Positions 34,779 through 42,912 of a stretch of 64,000 nucleotides of DNA are shown here, piece by piece. This stretch comes from Streptomyces spectabilis. Its GTDB lineage: Bacteria > Actinomycetota > Actinomycetes > Streptomycetales > Streptomycetaceae. Each line of letters opens with the position of its first letter. Position 1 is the first letter of the stretch. The DNA lies in contig NZ_CP023690.1 of NCBI RefSeq assembly GCF_008704795.1, positions 1,426,001-1,490,000 on the forward strand. The letters are read 5' to 3'. The notes under the pieces are model-generated. The model was given only the letters and a program-made list of their open reading frames with translations, ran no database searches and had not been told where the DNA came from. Both the position numbers and the translations under genes were made by a program.

Positions 34779-37025
34779 ATGCAGCGGGCACGAACACGGT
34801 GGGCAGACGTTCATGATCGGTTCTTGGCGTCCGATCCCGGACTGATCCGGATGTGGTCCGCGCTCAGCACGGTCTGCGCGGTGCTGCTGACCCTCGGCGT
34901 CCTCGCGGCGCTGGATGCCTCGGTGCCGATCCTGGTGACGGGCGCCCTCACGGCGATGGTCACCACGGCCGCGGTCACCGAACCCCGGCCGCGCGACCAG
35001 GCGTTGACCCTGGCGTTGGGGGTGCCGGTCGCCCTGGCGGTCCTGGCGGTCGGCAGCGCGCTGGCGCCGTACCGGGTTGCGGCGGACGTCGTGTTCGTGC
35101 TGCTGATCTTCGCCGCCCTCTACATCCGGCGGCTGGGCCCGCGCGCGACCGCGCTGGGCATCTTCTCCTTCCAGCTCTTCTTCGTGACCCAGTTCGTCGA
35201 GACCCGCGTGGAACAGTTGCCGCAGCTGTTCCTGGCCGCGCTGGTGGCCTTCGGCAGCTCGGCGCTGGTCCGCTTCGCCGTCTTGCGCTCGCCGCCGGAG
35301 CGGACGCTGGCACGGCTGCAACGGGCCTTCCGGCTGCGTCTGGCGCTGGTGCTCGACGCGCTGACCGAGACAGCCCAGGGCGGATCGGAGGCGCCGCGCG
35401 CCGAGCGGGCGGCCGACGACCTGCGCCGGCACACCGCCCGCCTGCACACGGCCGCGTTGATGATCCAGAAGCAGCTTCAGATCGGCACGCCCGACGAGCG
35501 CACCGCCACCGCGATCCAGCGCCGCGTGGCGGACGCGGAGACGGCCGCGGAGCGGCTGGCCGTCCTCGTGCTGCGAGCCCTGCGGCCCGGAGCCGACGTC
35601 GACACCCTGACCCCGCACCTGACGAAGGCCCTCCCCGCCGGATCCGCCGTCGACGCCCGCGACGCTGCGACCCTGCCCGTGCTGGTCTCGGAGCTGCGCG
35701 CGCTGCGCCTGGCGATCGCTCCGGGTCCGCTGCGGTCGGCGGACGCCGGTCCTGCCGAAGTACGCAAACGGCTGCTCGGCTACCGCGGTGACGAGCACCT
35801 GCCCGACGCGTCCCCGGCGATGCAGGACGTCTTCCGCTCAACGGGAGACCTCGCCCGTGCCCTGTCCGGCCTGCACCAGGCCGTCGACGGGCACACCCCG
35901 GCGGCCGAAGGCACCTCCGTGGCGGCTCAGTCGCGTGCGAAGCTCACGGCGGAGCACTCCGGCCCGGCCAAGGACGCCATACCCAGGCAGCGAGGCCCCC
36001 GCATCCGCCCTACCACCAGGACCGCGCTCCAGGTCGCGACCGGATCGGCGCTCGCCGTGGTCGGCGGTGAGCTGATCTCGCCCGAGCGCTGGTACTGGGC
36101 CGTGTTCACCTGCTGGGTGGTCTTCATCGGCACCGCCTCCACCGGCGAGATCCTGGTCAGGGGATACCGACGCCTGCTCGGCACGGTGGCGGGTGTCGTC
36201 GCCGGGCTCGCCCTCGCCGCCCTGGTAGGCGACACCTCCTGGCTGGCCTTCGCCCTGGCGGGCCTGAGCGTGTTCGGGATGTACTACACGCTCGCGGTGT
36301 CCTACACGCTGATGTCCTTCTTCGTCACCACGATGCTCGGCATGCTCTACACACTGCTCCACACCCTCACCCCGGGCGTGCTGGTGGTGCGGATCGAGGA
36401 GACCGCACTGGGCATCGCATGCGGGCTGGCCGCTGCTCTGCTCGTACTGCCCGTGCGCACCCGGGAACGCACGGACCAGTTGCTGCTCGACGCGCTGGAG
36501 CGACTGCGCGCGGTGCTCTCCCAATCGCTGGCCCCGCTGGGTGGCAAGTCCGGCGAGGACCTGCTCGGTCCGGCCCGCGCACTGGACTCGGCTCTGGACA
36601 GCCTGCGTCTGTCGGTGCAGCCGCTGATCACCCCAATCAGCCCGTTGCGGTCCCGGCGGCGCACCGCGCTCTTGGTGCTGGGGCTGTTGGAGACGGCCGC
36701 CTTCCACGCCCGCAGCCTGGCTGCCACCGCCGAACTGGTGCCAGCAGGCTTCCACATCGGCCCCGATTCGCGCCTCGTGAAAGAGGCATGCCGCATCGAC
36801 CGCAACCTCGCGACCCTGATCAACCAGATAGCCGCCCAAGGCCACAGCGACACCACGCTCGGGCGCGGTCCCGGGGTCCCCACCCAGCTCGGCGTGACCG
36901 AGGGAGCGGCGCATGCCGAGGACATCAACGCGACGCGACGGGTCCTGCGGCATCTGCAACGTGTGGACGAGAGCCTTCAGGGCCTGGCCCGGACGCTTCA
37001 CCAGCCCGTTCATGATGACTCATGA
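34779..37025 (+). CDS. FUSC-family (aromatic acid exporter-like) membrane protein
   Basis: The 748-residue protein has two hydrophobic blocks separated by soluble regions. The N-terminal block is about residues 25-165; the second block is about 430-560 (ALAVVGGELISPERWYWAVF, LGTVAGVVAGLALAALVG, VLVVRIEETALGIACGLAAA), which matches the FUSC/AaeB-type bicyclic membrane domain. Family members export aromatic carboxylic acids or related weak acids. It is co-directional with, and 37 bases from, the isochorismatase-like gene, so both are probably expressed from the TetR-controlled promoter. Confidence 0.82.
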   Translation: MQRARTRWADVHDRFLASDPGLIRMWSALSTVCAVLLTLGVLAALDASVPILVTGALTAMVTTAAVTEPRPRDQALTLALGVPVALAVLAVGSALAPYRVAADVVFVLLIFAALYIRRLGPRATALGIFSFQLFFVTQFVETRVEQLPQLFLAALVAFGSSALVRFAVLRSPPERTLARLQRAFRLRLALVLDALTETAQGGSEAPRAERAADDLRRHTARLHTAALMIQKQLQIGTPDERTATAIQRRVADAETAAERLAVLVLRALRPGADVDTLTPHLTKALPAGSAVDARDAATLPVLVSELRALRLAIAPGPLRSADAGPAEVRKRLLGYRGDEHLPDASPAMQDVFRSTGDLARALSGLHQAVDGHTPAAEGTSVAAQSRAKLTAEHSGPAKDAIPRQRGPRIRPTTRTALQVATGSALAVVGGELISPERWYWAVFTCWVVFIGTASTGEILVRGYRRLLGTVAGVVAGLALAALVGDTSWLAFALAGLSVFGMYYTLAVSYTLMSFFVTTMLGMLYTLLHTLTPGVLVVRIEETALGIACGLAAALLVLPVRTRERTDQLLLDALERLRAVLSQSLAPLGGKSGEDLLGPARALDSALDSLRLSVQPLITPISPLRSRRRTALLVLGLLETAAFHARSLAATAELVPAGFHIGPDSRLVKEACRIDRNLATLINQIAAQGHSDTTLGRGPGVPTQLGVTEGAAHAEDINATRRVLRHLQRVDESLQGLARTLHQPVHDDS

Positions 37026-37165
37026 CGCAGGCACCGGCAGGTCACCAGGTCCTCACCCGCACGCATCGTCCCCGCGCCCGCCGGTCTGCTCTGCCCTGAG
37101 ACTGTCCCACCGCATCAGGTCGCCCACAACGGACTCCAATCCCCGGTGATCTGCAGAAACCACCT

Positions 37166-37865
37166 GTGACAGGAGCATCCGGCAATGGCTACTTCGCGAC
37201 CCGCGGCGCGCACCCCGAGTGCACCGCCGACTCCATCCACTGCCCGGGCACCTACATGGCCGGGTGCTACAACCGCCTCACCTCGACGTGGCCGCACGCC
37301 AGGTGGATCACGAGGGCATGGTCAACATCCCCAACTGGCCTCCGCTGCGCATACGGACGGACACCGGAATCTGACTCGCCCCCGACACCCACAAGCTCCA
37401 TGGCCACCGTCAGCACCTCGACCTGCGCTCCGGCACGCTGGAGCGCACCGCGCGCTACGAGGACGAGGGCGGCCACCGCCTCACCGTGCGACAGCTCCGT
37501 GCCGTGCACATGGCCGAGCCCCACCTCGCCCTGCTGCGCACCGAGGTCATGCCCGAGGGCTGGTCCGGCGAGATCGAGGTCGCGACGGCCCTCGACGGAG
37601 CCGTGGTCAATGGCGGTGTCGACCGCTACCGTTCGCTCGCCTGCCGCCACTTCGCGCACGTCCACACCGGGTCCTCCCGGACGGCACGAACTGGCTGCGC
37701 TGCCGCACCACCACCTCCGACATCCGTGTTGGCCTCGCCGCGCGGACCACCGTCGAGACCTCCCCGCATGCGACTCGCAGCGTGGGCGTACCGGGCAACG
37801 TCGGCGCGGCACTGCCCCCATCCGCTCCGCCTTGCAGCGCGAACGCACGCTGGTGCGCATAGGAG
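37166..37865 (+). pseudogene. GH65 glycoside phosphorylase fragment with several frameshifts
   Basis: Three plus-strand frames used in turn give one GH65 N-terminal domain: GNGYFATRGAHPECTADSIH and GTYMAGCYNRLTST; then HEGMVNIPNWPPLRI, THKLHGHRQHLDLRSGTLER, RTEVMPEGWSGEIEV and NGGVDRYRSL; then a third frame around 37690-37860 (TSDIRVGLAARTTVET). GH65 enzymes phosphorolyse or hydrolyse maltose, trehalose, kojibiose and similar. The catalytic domain (a further ~450 residues) is absent, and there is no start codon with a ribosome-binding site. This is clearly a dead fragment. Confidence 0.85.
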
Positions 37866-38088
37866 GCATAGGCTGGCGACCCTGGCTACGACGAGGGCGC
37901 ACAGCGACCTGATCCACGAGTCGAAGCTGAACCCTCGCCCTGTAGCGGCCGCCTTGCGATTTTCCATATCGCGTGCACACTCCCACGGGAACTCCCGGGA
38001 AGCCCCAGGCAGAGACGGGAGGTCCGCCCTCGCGGACAGAGGCTCCGACCCCTATGGGCGCCCAGGTCAGAGGCCCGGCAGGAGCCAG

Positions 38089-38631
38089 GTGAGCGGGAAC
38101 CTCCAGTTCGAGCGCAAGGGCCAGGGCGTGGGCGGCATGCTCAAGCGCGCCGTCACGGGCGAGGGCGTTCCGCTGATGACGGTGCGCGGCCAGGGCGAGG
38201 CGTGGTTCGCGCACGAGGCGCACAACTGCTTCCTCGTCGACCTCGAACCGGGGGACGTGCTCACCATCAACGGCCGCAACGTCCTGTGCTTCGACGCGAG
38301 CCTGTCGTACGAGATCAAGACCGTGAAGGGCTCGGGCATCTCCGGCGGCGGCCTGTTCAACACCGTGTTCTCCGGTCACGGCAGGATCGGGCTCATGTGC
38401 GAGGGCGAACCGCTGGTCATCCCGGTGTCGCCGAAGGAGCCGGTGTACGTCGACACCGACGCGGTGGTCGGCTGGACCGCCAGCCTGGAGACGTCGCTGC
38501 ACCGTTCCCAGTCCATCGGCTCGATGCTGCGCGGCGGCTCCGGCGAATCGGTGCAGCTGATGCTCCAGGGCGACGGGTTCGTCATCGTGCGCCCGAGCGA
38601 GGCCACACCGGCCAAGCCGCAGCAGCACTGA
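38089..38631 (+). CDS. AIM24-family protein, N-terminally truncated
   Basis: The protein has the AIM24/TRAP-like beta-sandwich repeats: GLMCEGEPLVIPVSPKEPVY, HNCFLVDLEPGDVLTING and GDGFVIVRPSE. Usual members have another 35-50 residues in front (a first strand ending MVAYxGxxxF). Here homologous sequence begins at NLQFERKGQGVGGMLKRAVT. GTG 38089 with GGAG six bases upstream could start a shortened 180-residue protein. The 5' truncation coincides with the end of the degenerate accessory region, so I regard it as the right boundary scar. The function of the family is poorly defined. Confidence 0.75.
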   Translation: MSGNLQFERKGQGVGGMLKRAVTGEGVPLMTVRGQGEAWFAHEAHNCFLVDLEPGDVLTINGRNVLCFDASLSYEIKTVKGSGISGGGLFNTVFSGHGRIGLMCEGEPLVIPVSPKEPVYVDTDAVVGWTASLETSLHRSQSIGSMLRGGSGESVQLMLQGDGFVIVRPSEATPAKPQQH

Positions 38632-38636
38632 GCCGG

Positions 38637-38673
38637 GCGGCCGGTCACCCTCCGGGGTGGGGCGACCGGCCGC
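38637..38673. terminator. Bidirectional hairpin between AIM24 and the MFS gene
   Basis: A 10-bp perfect stem (GCGGCCGGTC/GACCGGCCGC) with a 17-nt loop lies between convergent genes. Confidence 0.65.
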
Positions 38674-38685
38674 ACGTCGTCCGGT

Positions 38686-39936
38686 TCAGCGGCAGACCGC
38701 GGGCTCGCCGCGGCCGGGCGCGCTCACCGCCGCGGACCCGCTCCGCGCGTGGGCGAGCCGCGTCCGCAGCATCGGCGAGCCGCACAGCGTCAGGAGCAGG
38801 GCCAGGGCGCCCGCGACGACCGCCACGCAGACGCCTGCCGTGGCGCCGAGGTGGTCGTAGACGACGCCGGTGACGGCCGCGCCGAGCGCGACGCCGCTCT
38901 GGAGACCCGCGATCATCCAGGTCATGGCCTCCGTGAGCTGGTGCTCCGGAGTCGTGCGCTCCACCATGGCCATGATCACGACCATGGTCGGCGCGAAGAA
39001 GACCCCGGCGACGAACACCACCACGACCATCCCCCAGACGCCGTCCACCAGGAGGAACGGCAGGGTCGTCAGGGCCGTCCCGGTCACGCCGATCAGGAGC
39101 AGGCGTGGCAGCGGCACGTCGATGCGGCGGGCGCCGAAGAGCAGCCCCGAGATGCCGGAGCCGATCGCGTACACGGCGAAGACGAGCCCGGCGAGCGACT
39201 TGTTGCCCGCGTCCTCGGCGAACGCGAGGCCCATCGTGTCGACCATGCCGGGGATCGTGCCGCCGCACAGCAGGATGAGCGCGAGGACGAGCACCGGCGG
39301 CGAGGACAGGGCCGACCCGCCGTCGCCGTCGGCGGTGCGCGGCTTGACCGGCGGTTCGGTGCTCTTCTGCGGCACGAACAGCGCGACCCCGACGAGCAGG
39401 AGCAGCCCCGCCGCCATCGGCGCGGCCTGCGGGAACAGCGCCGTGGAGAGCACCACGGCGAGCGCGGGGCTGATGACGTACGTCAGCTCGTCGACCACGG
39501 ACTCCATGGAGTACGCGGTGGTCAGCTGCGGCCTGCCCCGGTAGAGCTCGGTCCAGCGGGCCCTGACCATCGCGCTCATGCTCGGCATGAGACCGGAGAG
39601 CAGCGCGAAGAGGAACAGCGTCCACCGGGGCGCGTCGGAGGTGGCGCACAGCAGCAGGCCCGCGAGCCCGAGCACGCTGACGCCGGTGGCGACGGGGAGC
39701 ACCCGGCTCTGGCCGCGCCGGTCCACCGCCTTGGACACCTGGGGCCCGAGGAAGGCCATGGAGAAGGTGAAGGTGCCCGCCACCAGCCCTGCCAGCGCGT
39801 ACTCGCCCGTCGTTTCGGACAGCATCGCGAGGATGCCCATGTGGGTCAGGGGCAGCGGGAGGCGGGCGACGAGCCCTGCGGAACTGAACGCCTTCGCGCC
39901 CGGAGCGGAGAAGATCTCGCGGTATGCGTGTGCCAT
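38686..39936 (-). CDS. MFS transporter
   Basis: ATG 39936 (AGGACAGG upstream) gives 416 residues with about 12 predicted membrane helices. The A-motif-like loop (GPQVSKAVDRRGQSRVL) lies after helix 2, a hydrophilic central loop with KSTEPPVKPRTADGD follows helix 6, and the cytosolic tail is short. The family of drug/metabolite:proton antiporters is likely. There is no operon partner; the cupin gene is transcribed the same way but starts 130 bases further away. The substrate is unknown. Confidence 0.87.
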   Translation of the reverse strand: MAHAYREIFSAPGAKAFSSAGLVARLPLPLTHMGILAMLSETTGEYALAGLVAGTFTFSMAFLGPQVSKAVDRRGQSRVLPVATGVSVLGLAGLLLCATSDAPRWTLFLFALLSGLMPSMSAMVRARWTELYRGRPQLTTAYSMESVVDELTYVISPALAVVLSTALFPQAAPMAAGLLLLVGVALFVPQKSTEPPVKPRTADGDGGSALSSPPVLVLALILLCGGTIPGMVDTMGLAFAEDAGNKSLAGLVFAVYAIGSGISGLLFGARRIDVPLPRLLLIGVTGTALTTLPFLLVDGVWGMVVVVFVAGVFFAPTMVVIMAMVERTTPEHQLTEAMTWMIAGLQSGVALGAAVTGVVYDHLGATAGVCVAVVAGALALLLTLCGSPMLRTRLAHARSGSAAVSAPGRGEPAVCR

Positions 39937-40065
39937 TGCCTGTCCTGTCGTGGAATCGGCCCTCGGCTCGTGGAGGCACGCGCGACACCCGGCGCCCGCA
40001 CCCCCACGAACAACAACCGGGACTATCGTTCCACTTTCTATCACGCCCCGCCCGGGGCCCGGCGG

Positions 40066-40455
40066 CTACGCTTCGGCACGCCGCTCCAGGCGGCTGCCGC
40101 GCGGCACGGTGACGGACATGATGTCGCTGGGGCCGTCCAGGGCGATGCGGTGCCAGCGCCCGCGCGGCACGATGACGGCCGCTCCGGCCGCGACCTTCAC
40201 CTCCGCCCCCTCCCCTCCGGGTTCCTCCGGGCGGAAGCAGAGGCGTATTCCGCCCGCCAGACAGGCCACGACCTCTTCGGCGTCGGGGTGCACTTCCCAG
40301 TGGTCACCGTGCACGTCGGCGTCGGTCTCCACATGGAAGGTCATCACCTGCCAGCCACTCCCTGCGGAGTCGAACACCGGCCGCTCGGCGCGCACTTGGC
40401 CGCCCTCGTCGAGGTGGATGAAGGAGGCGAAGAGGTCGATCGGGGTGAGAGTCAT
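40066..40455 (-). CDS. Cupin-domain protein
   Basis: This 129-residue single-domain cupin has metal-binding-type motif 1 around HGDHWEVHPDAEEVVACLAG and motif 2 around GAAVIVPRGRWHRIAL. Small cupins bind a divalent metal and act as isomerases, dioxygenases or ligand sensors. It is co-directional with the esterase gene upstream (56-base gap), so they may form an operon. No specific reaction can be assigned. Confidence 0.85.
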   Translation of the reverse strand: MTLTPIDLFASFIHLDEGGQVRAERPVFDSAGSGWQVMTFHVETDADVHGDHWEVHPDAEEVVACLAGGIRLCFRPEEPGGEGAEVKVAAGAAVIVPRGRWHRIALDGPSDIMSVTVPRGSRLERRAEA

Positions 40456-40511
40456 GCCGGAGTGCCCTTCCTGGGGTTCTGATACACGGGTTCGGTGCGC
40501 AGGGGAACGTT

Positions 40512-41408
40512 TCAATCGGCCAGGCCGCGGCGCAGGGCCGCGCCGAGTTCGGCGTTCTGCCGCCGGGACACGTCGGCGCTCAGGAGGGCCTGCGAGCCGT
40601 GGAACGTACCGGCCCACTGGTGCAGTTCGACCGGTACGCCCGCCCTGAGCAGGCGCAGCGCGTACTCGATGCCCTCGTCGCGGTTCGGGCAGAACTCGGC
40701 CGTGGCGATGTAGGCGGGCGGAAGCCCGGCCACGTCGTCGGCGCGCGAGGGCGCGGCGTACGGCGTGGCCCGCGCACCGCCGAGGTAGTGCCGCCACGCC
40801 TCGGTGACCTTGCCGCGTGTCATCCAGGGCGTGTCCGTGAACTGCCGTGCCGACCAGGTCGCTTGGCGGTCGTCGAGGCCCGGCTGGTTGAGCAGCTGGA
40901 AGCGGATCGCCGGGCCCTGCCGGTCGCGCGCCCGCAGCGCCACGGCCGCCGCGAGCCCGGCACCGGCGCTGTGGCCGCCGACCGCGATCCGCCCGGGGTC
41001 GACGCCGAGGTCGGCCGCGTGCTCCGCCGCCCAGCTCAGCACCGCGTACGCGTCGTCCAGGGCGGCCGGGTGCGGATGCTCGGGGGCGAGCCGGTAGCCC
41101 ACCGAGATGACGACCTCACCGGAGCTCTCCGCGATGCGGGAGGCCCACGGGTGCTCGGTGTCCACGTCGCCCATGACCCAGCCGCCGCCGTGCATCCAGA
41201 CGACGGCGCCCCGTGCGCCGCGCGGGCGGTAGATCCGCACGGGCACCCCGGGATCGCCGGGCACCGTACGGTCCTCGATCTCCATGTCCGAGGTGTCCGG
41301 CGCCGGCACGGAGGCGGCAAGGCCCGCGAGGTTCTTGCGGGCGGCGACGGGGTCGGAGAAGTCGGCCCGGGGGATGAGCGGGATGAATGCTTCGAGTTCG
41401 GAGTCCAT
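40512..41408 (-). CDS. Alpha/beta hydrolase, hormone-sensitive-lipase (HSL)-type esterase
   Basis: The 298-residue protein has the HSL oxyanion motif MHGGGWVMG, nucleophile elbow GGHSAGAG, Asp in FCPNRDEG (about 241) and His in TFHGSQ. ATG 41408 is preferred over ATG 41417 because GAGGA stands eight bases before it. It is a cytosolic esterase for small acyl esters. It is divergent from the SnoaL-like gene across a region with two TCAAGTTTGACTA repeats. Confidence 0.88.
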   Translation of the reverse strand: MDSELEAFIPLIPRADFSDPVAARKNLAGLAASVPAPDTSDMEIEDRTVPGDPGVPVRIYRPRGARGAVVWMHGGGWVMGDVDTEHPWASRIAESSGEVVISVGYRLAPEHPHPAALDDAYAVLSWAAEHAADLGVDPGRIAVGGHSAGAGLAAAVALRARDRQGPAIRFQLLNQPGLDDRQATWSARQFTDTPWMTRGKVTEAWRHYLGGARATPYAAPSRADDVAGLPPAYIATAEFCPNRDEGIEYALRLLRAGVPVELHQWAGTFHGSQALLSADVSRRQNAELGAALRRGLAD

Positions 41409-41577
41409 GTCGGCCATCCTCACGGCCGCGCCCGCCCGGGAGCAGCCGCCAACCGTCGCGCAACTCCCCCGTTTCACGCGCCGATCGGCGCCGGGCCCGC
41501 CGGACCGGCCCTCGGCCTCGCGCGGTCCGCCCCGGCACCTACGCAGGGCCGGGCTTGACACCCACGGGATTCATTAT

Positions 41578-41636
41578 TCAAGTTTGACTAGTGCTTCTTC
41601 ACGGTATACCTTTCTCTGCGTGGTCAAGTTTGACTA
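41578..41636. promoter_or_regulatory. Two direct repeats of a palindromic operator (TCAAGTTTGACTA)
   Basis: The 13-base sequence occurs exactly at 41578-41590 and 41624-41636. Its core TCAA-GT-TTGA is an inverted repeat, as expected for a MarR/HxlR-type dimeric regulator. TTGACT within the first copy and TATACC (41605-41610) might form a promoter with short spacing for the SnoaL-like gene. The A+T content is far above that of the surroundings. No regulator gene of that type is adjacent. Confidence 0.6.
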
Positions 41637-41674
41637 CGTGGATGCGCCAGAGCCTCATCAGCAAGGGAGCCCAT

Positions 41675-42103
41675 ATGACTCATCTGCCCGACACCGGATA
41701 CGCCCCGACCGCCGAGGACCGCGCGAGCCTGGACTCCTGGTTCGCCGAGTACGACGCGGCGAGCGGCAAGCGCGACGTGGAGCGCATGGCGGACATGGCG
41801 GTGTTCCCGCTCAACCTGGTGAGCGACGACTCCGCAGGGTCCGGCCGGTCGGCGCAGTGGGACCGGCGGCAGTTCGTCACCACCATGACGCAGGTGATGG
41901 GCGACGGCAGCCAGGACATCACCTTCGAGTCCACCCGGACTCCGGTGTTCCTCTCCGCGTCGATGGCCGTGGTCTTCACCGACTCGACGATGACGGCGGA
42001 CGGCCGCACCCAGCAGCTCCGGTACGCCGACATCCTGCTCAAGCGGGACGGGGCCTGGGCGTTCCAGACCATGATCCAGGGCGGCTGGGGAGACAACCTC
42101 TAG
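41675..42103 (+). CDS. SnoaL-like / NTF2-fold small protein
   Basis: ATG 41675 with AAGGGAG upstream gives 142 residues with the alpha+beta-barrel pattern of the SnoaL/NTF2 fold (SLDSWFAEYDAASGKRDVER, MADMAVFPLNLVSDD, QQLRYADILLKRDGAWAFQT). Members are small enzymes (isomerase, cyclase) or binding proteins. It is controlled by the double operator upstream. There is no substrate clue. Confidence 0.78.
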   Translation: MTHLPDTGYAPTAEDRASLDSWFAEYDAASGKRDVERMADMAVFPLNLVSDDSAGSGRSAQWDRRQFVTTMTQVMGDGSQDITFESTRTPVFLSASMAVVFTDSTMTADGRTQQLRYADILLKRDGAWAFQTMIQGGWGDNL

Positions 42104-42153
42104 CGCGCACGGGGGGGGCCGCGCGGGCCCACCTCGTCGCGTCGCGCGGTCGC

Positions 42154-42684
42154 CTAGGAACGGCGCCTGCGCAGTACGACGAGAAAGGCGCCGACGGCCA
42201 CCACGGCGACCGCTCCCCCGGCGACGGCAAGGGTCGTGGTGCCCTTTCCGTCGCCGTCTCCGTCGCTGTCGTCGTCAACTTTGGCTTTGGCTTTGGAGGC
42301 GCACTGCGGGCCGTCAATGGGACCGCCCTTTTCGACGGTCACTTCGCCCGCCCGCGTGCTCTCGCCCGGATGCACCGGCTCGGCGAAATGAACGGCATAC
42401 GTACCCGGCTCGGCGTCACAGCGGATCCGGGCGTGCGCCGCGAACGAAACCTTGCCCGTGGACTTCAGCTCCACCGACTTCTCGAACACCTCGGAACGCA
42501 CCCTCGCGCCCTCGTCGAGTTCCGGATTCACCAGGGACAGCGCGACGCGCTCCCCAGGTCGCGCGGCACCCGGCTCCACCGTCAACTCGCCACTGCCGCC
42601 CGCGTCCGCGGCCGCGCCGGGAACGGCCACCGATGCGGCCGCGAGCAGCAAAGCCCCCACAAAAGTGGCGCGTACACGTGACAT
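42154..42684 (-). CDS. Secreted, C-terminally membrane-anchored surface protein
   Basis: The 176-residue protein has an N-terminal signal peptide (MSRVRATFVGALLLAAASVA, cleaved near AAA-DA). It is followed by an Ig-like beta domain of about 90 residues with a cysteine pair, an Asp/Gly/Lys-rich linker (KVDDDSDGDGDGKG), one transmembrane helix (TTLAVAGGAVAVVAVGAFLV) and a RRRRS cytosolic tail. There is no LPXTG sorting signal. It is probably displayed on the outer face of the membrane. It is divergent from the protease gene at 42913. Confidence 0.72.
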   Translation of the reverse strand: MSRVRATFVGALLLAAASVAVPGAAADAGGSGELTVEPGAARPGERVALSLVNPELDEGARVRSEVFEKSVELKSTGKVSFAAHARIRCDAEPGTYAVHFAEPVHPGESTRAGEVTVEKGGPIDGPQCASKAKAKVDDDSDGDGDGKGTTTLAVAGGAVAVVAVGAFLVVLRRRRS

Positions 42685-42912
42685 AAGATGCAGTCCTCGG
42701 GCTCGGATGACCAGGGTCGATTCTGGTGGCGGGATCCGTAATCAGTGATCTTACCGGGGGGATTTGCGAACAGTGCACGGACTGCCGCCGCACGCTCTTC
42801 GGCATGCGTTCACGGGCGAACACTGAGTTCTCCACGCTCTGCCTGCCGTGCCCTTCCACGTACTTCCATGTTCCTCCACGTTCTTCCTCCACCACGCAAC
42901 AGAAGGGGAGCT

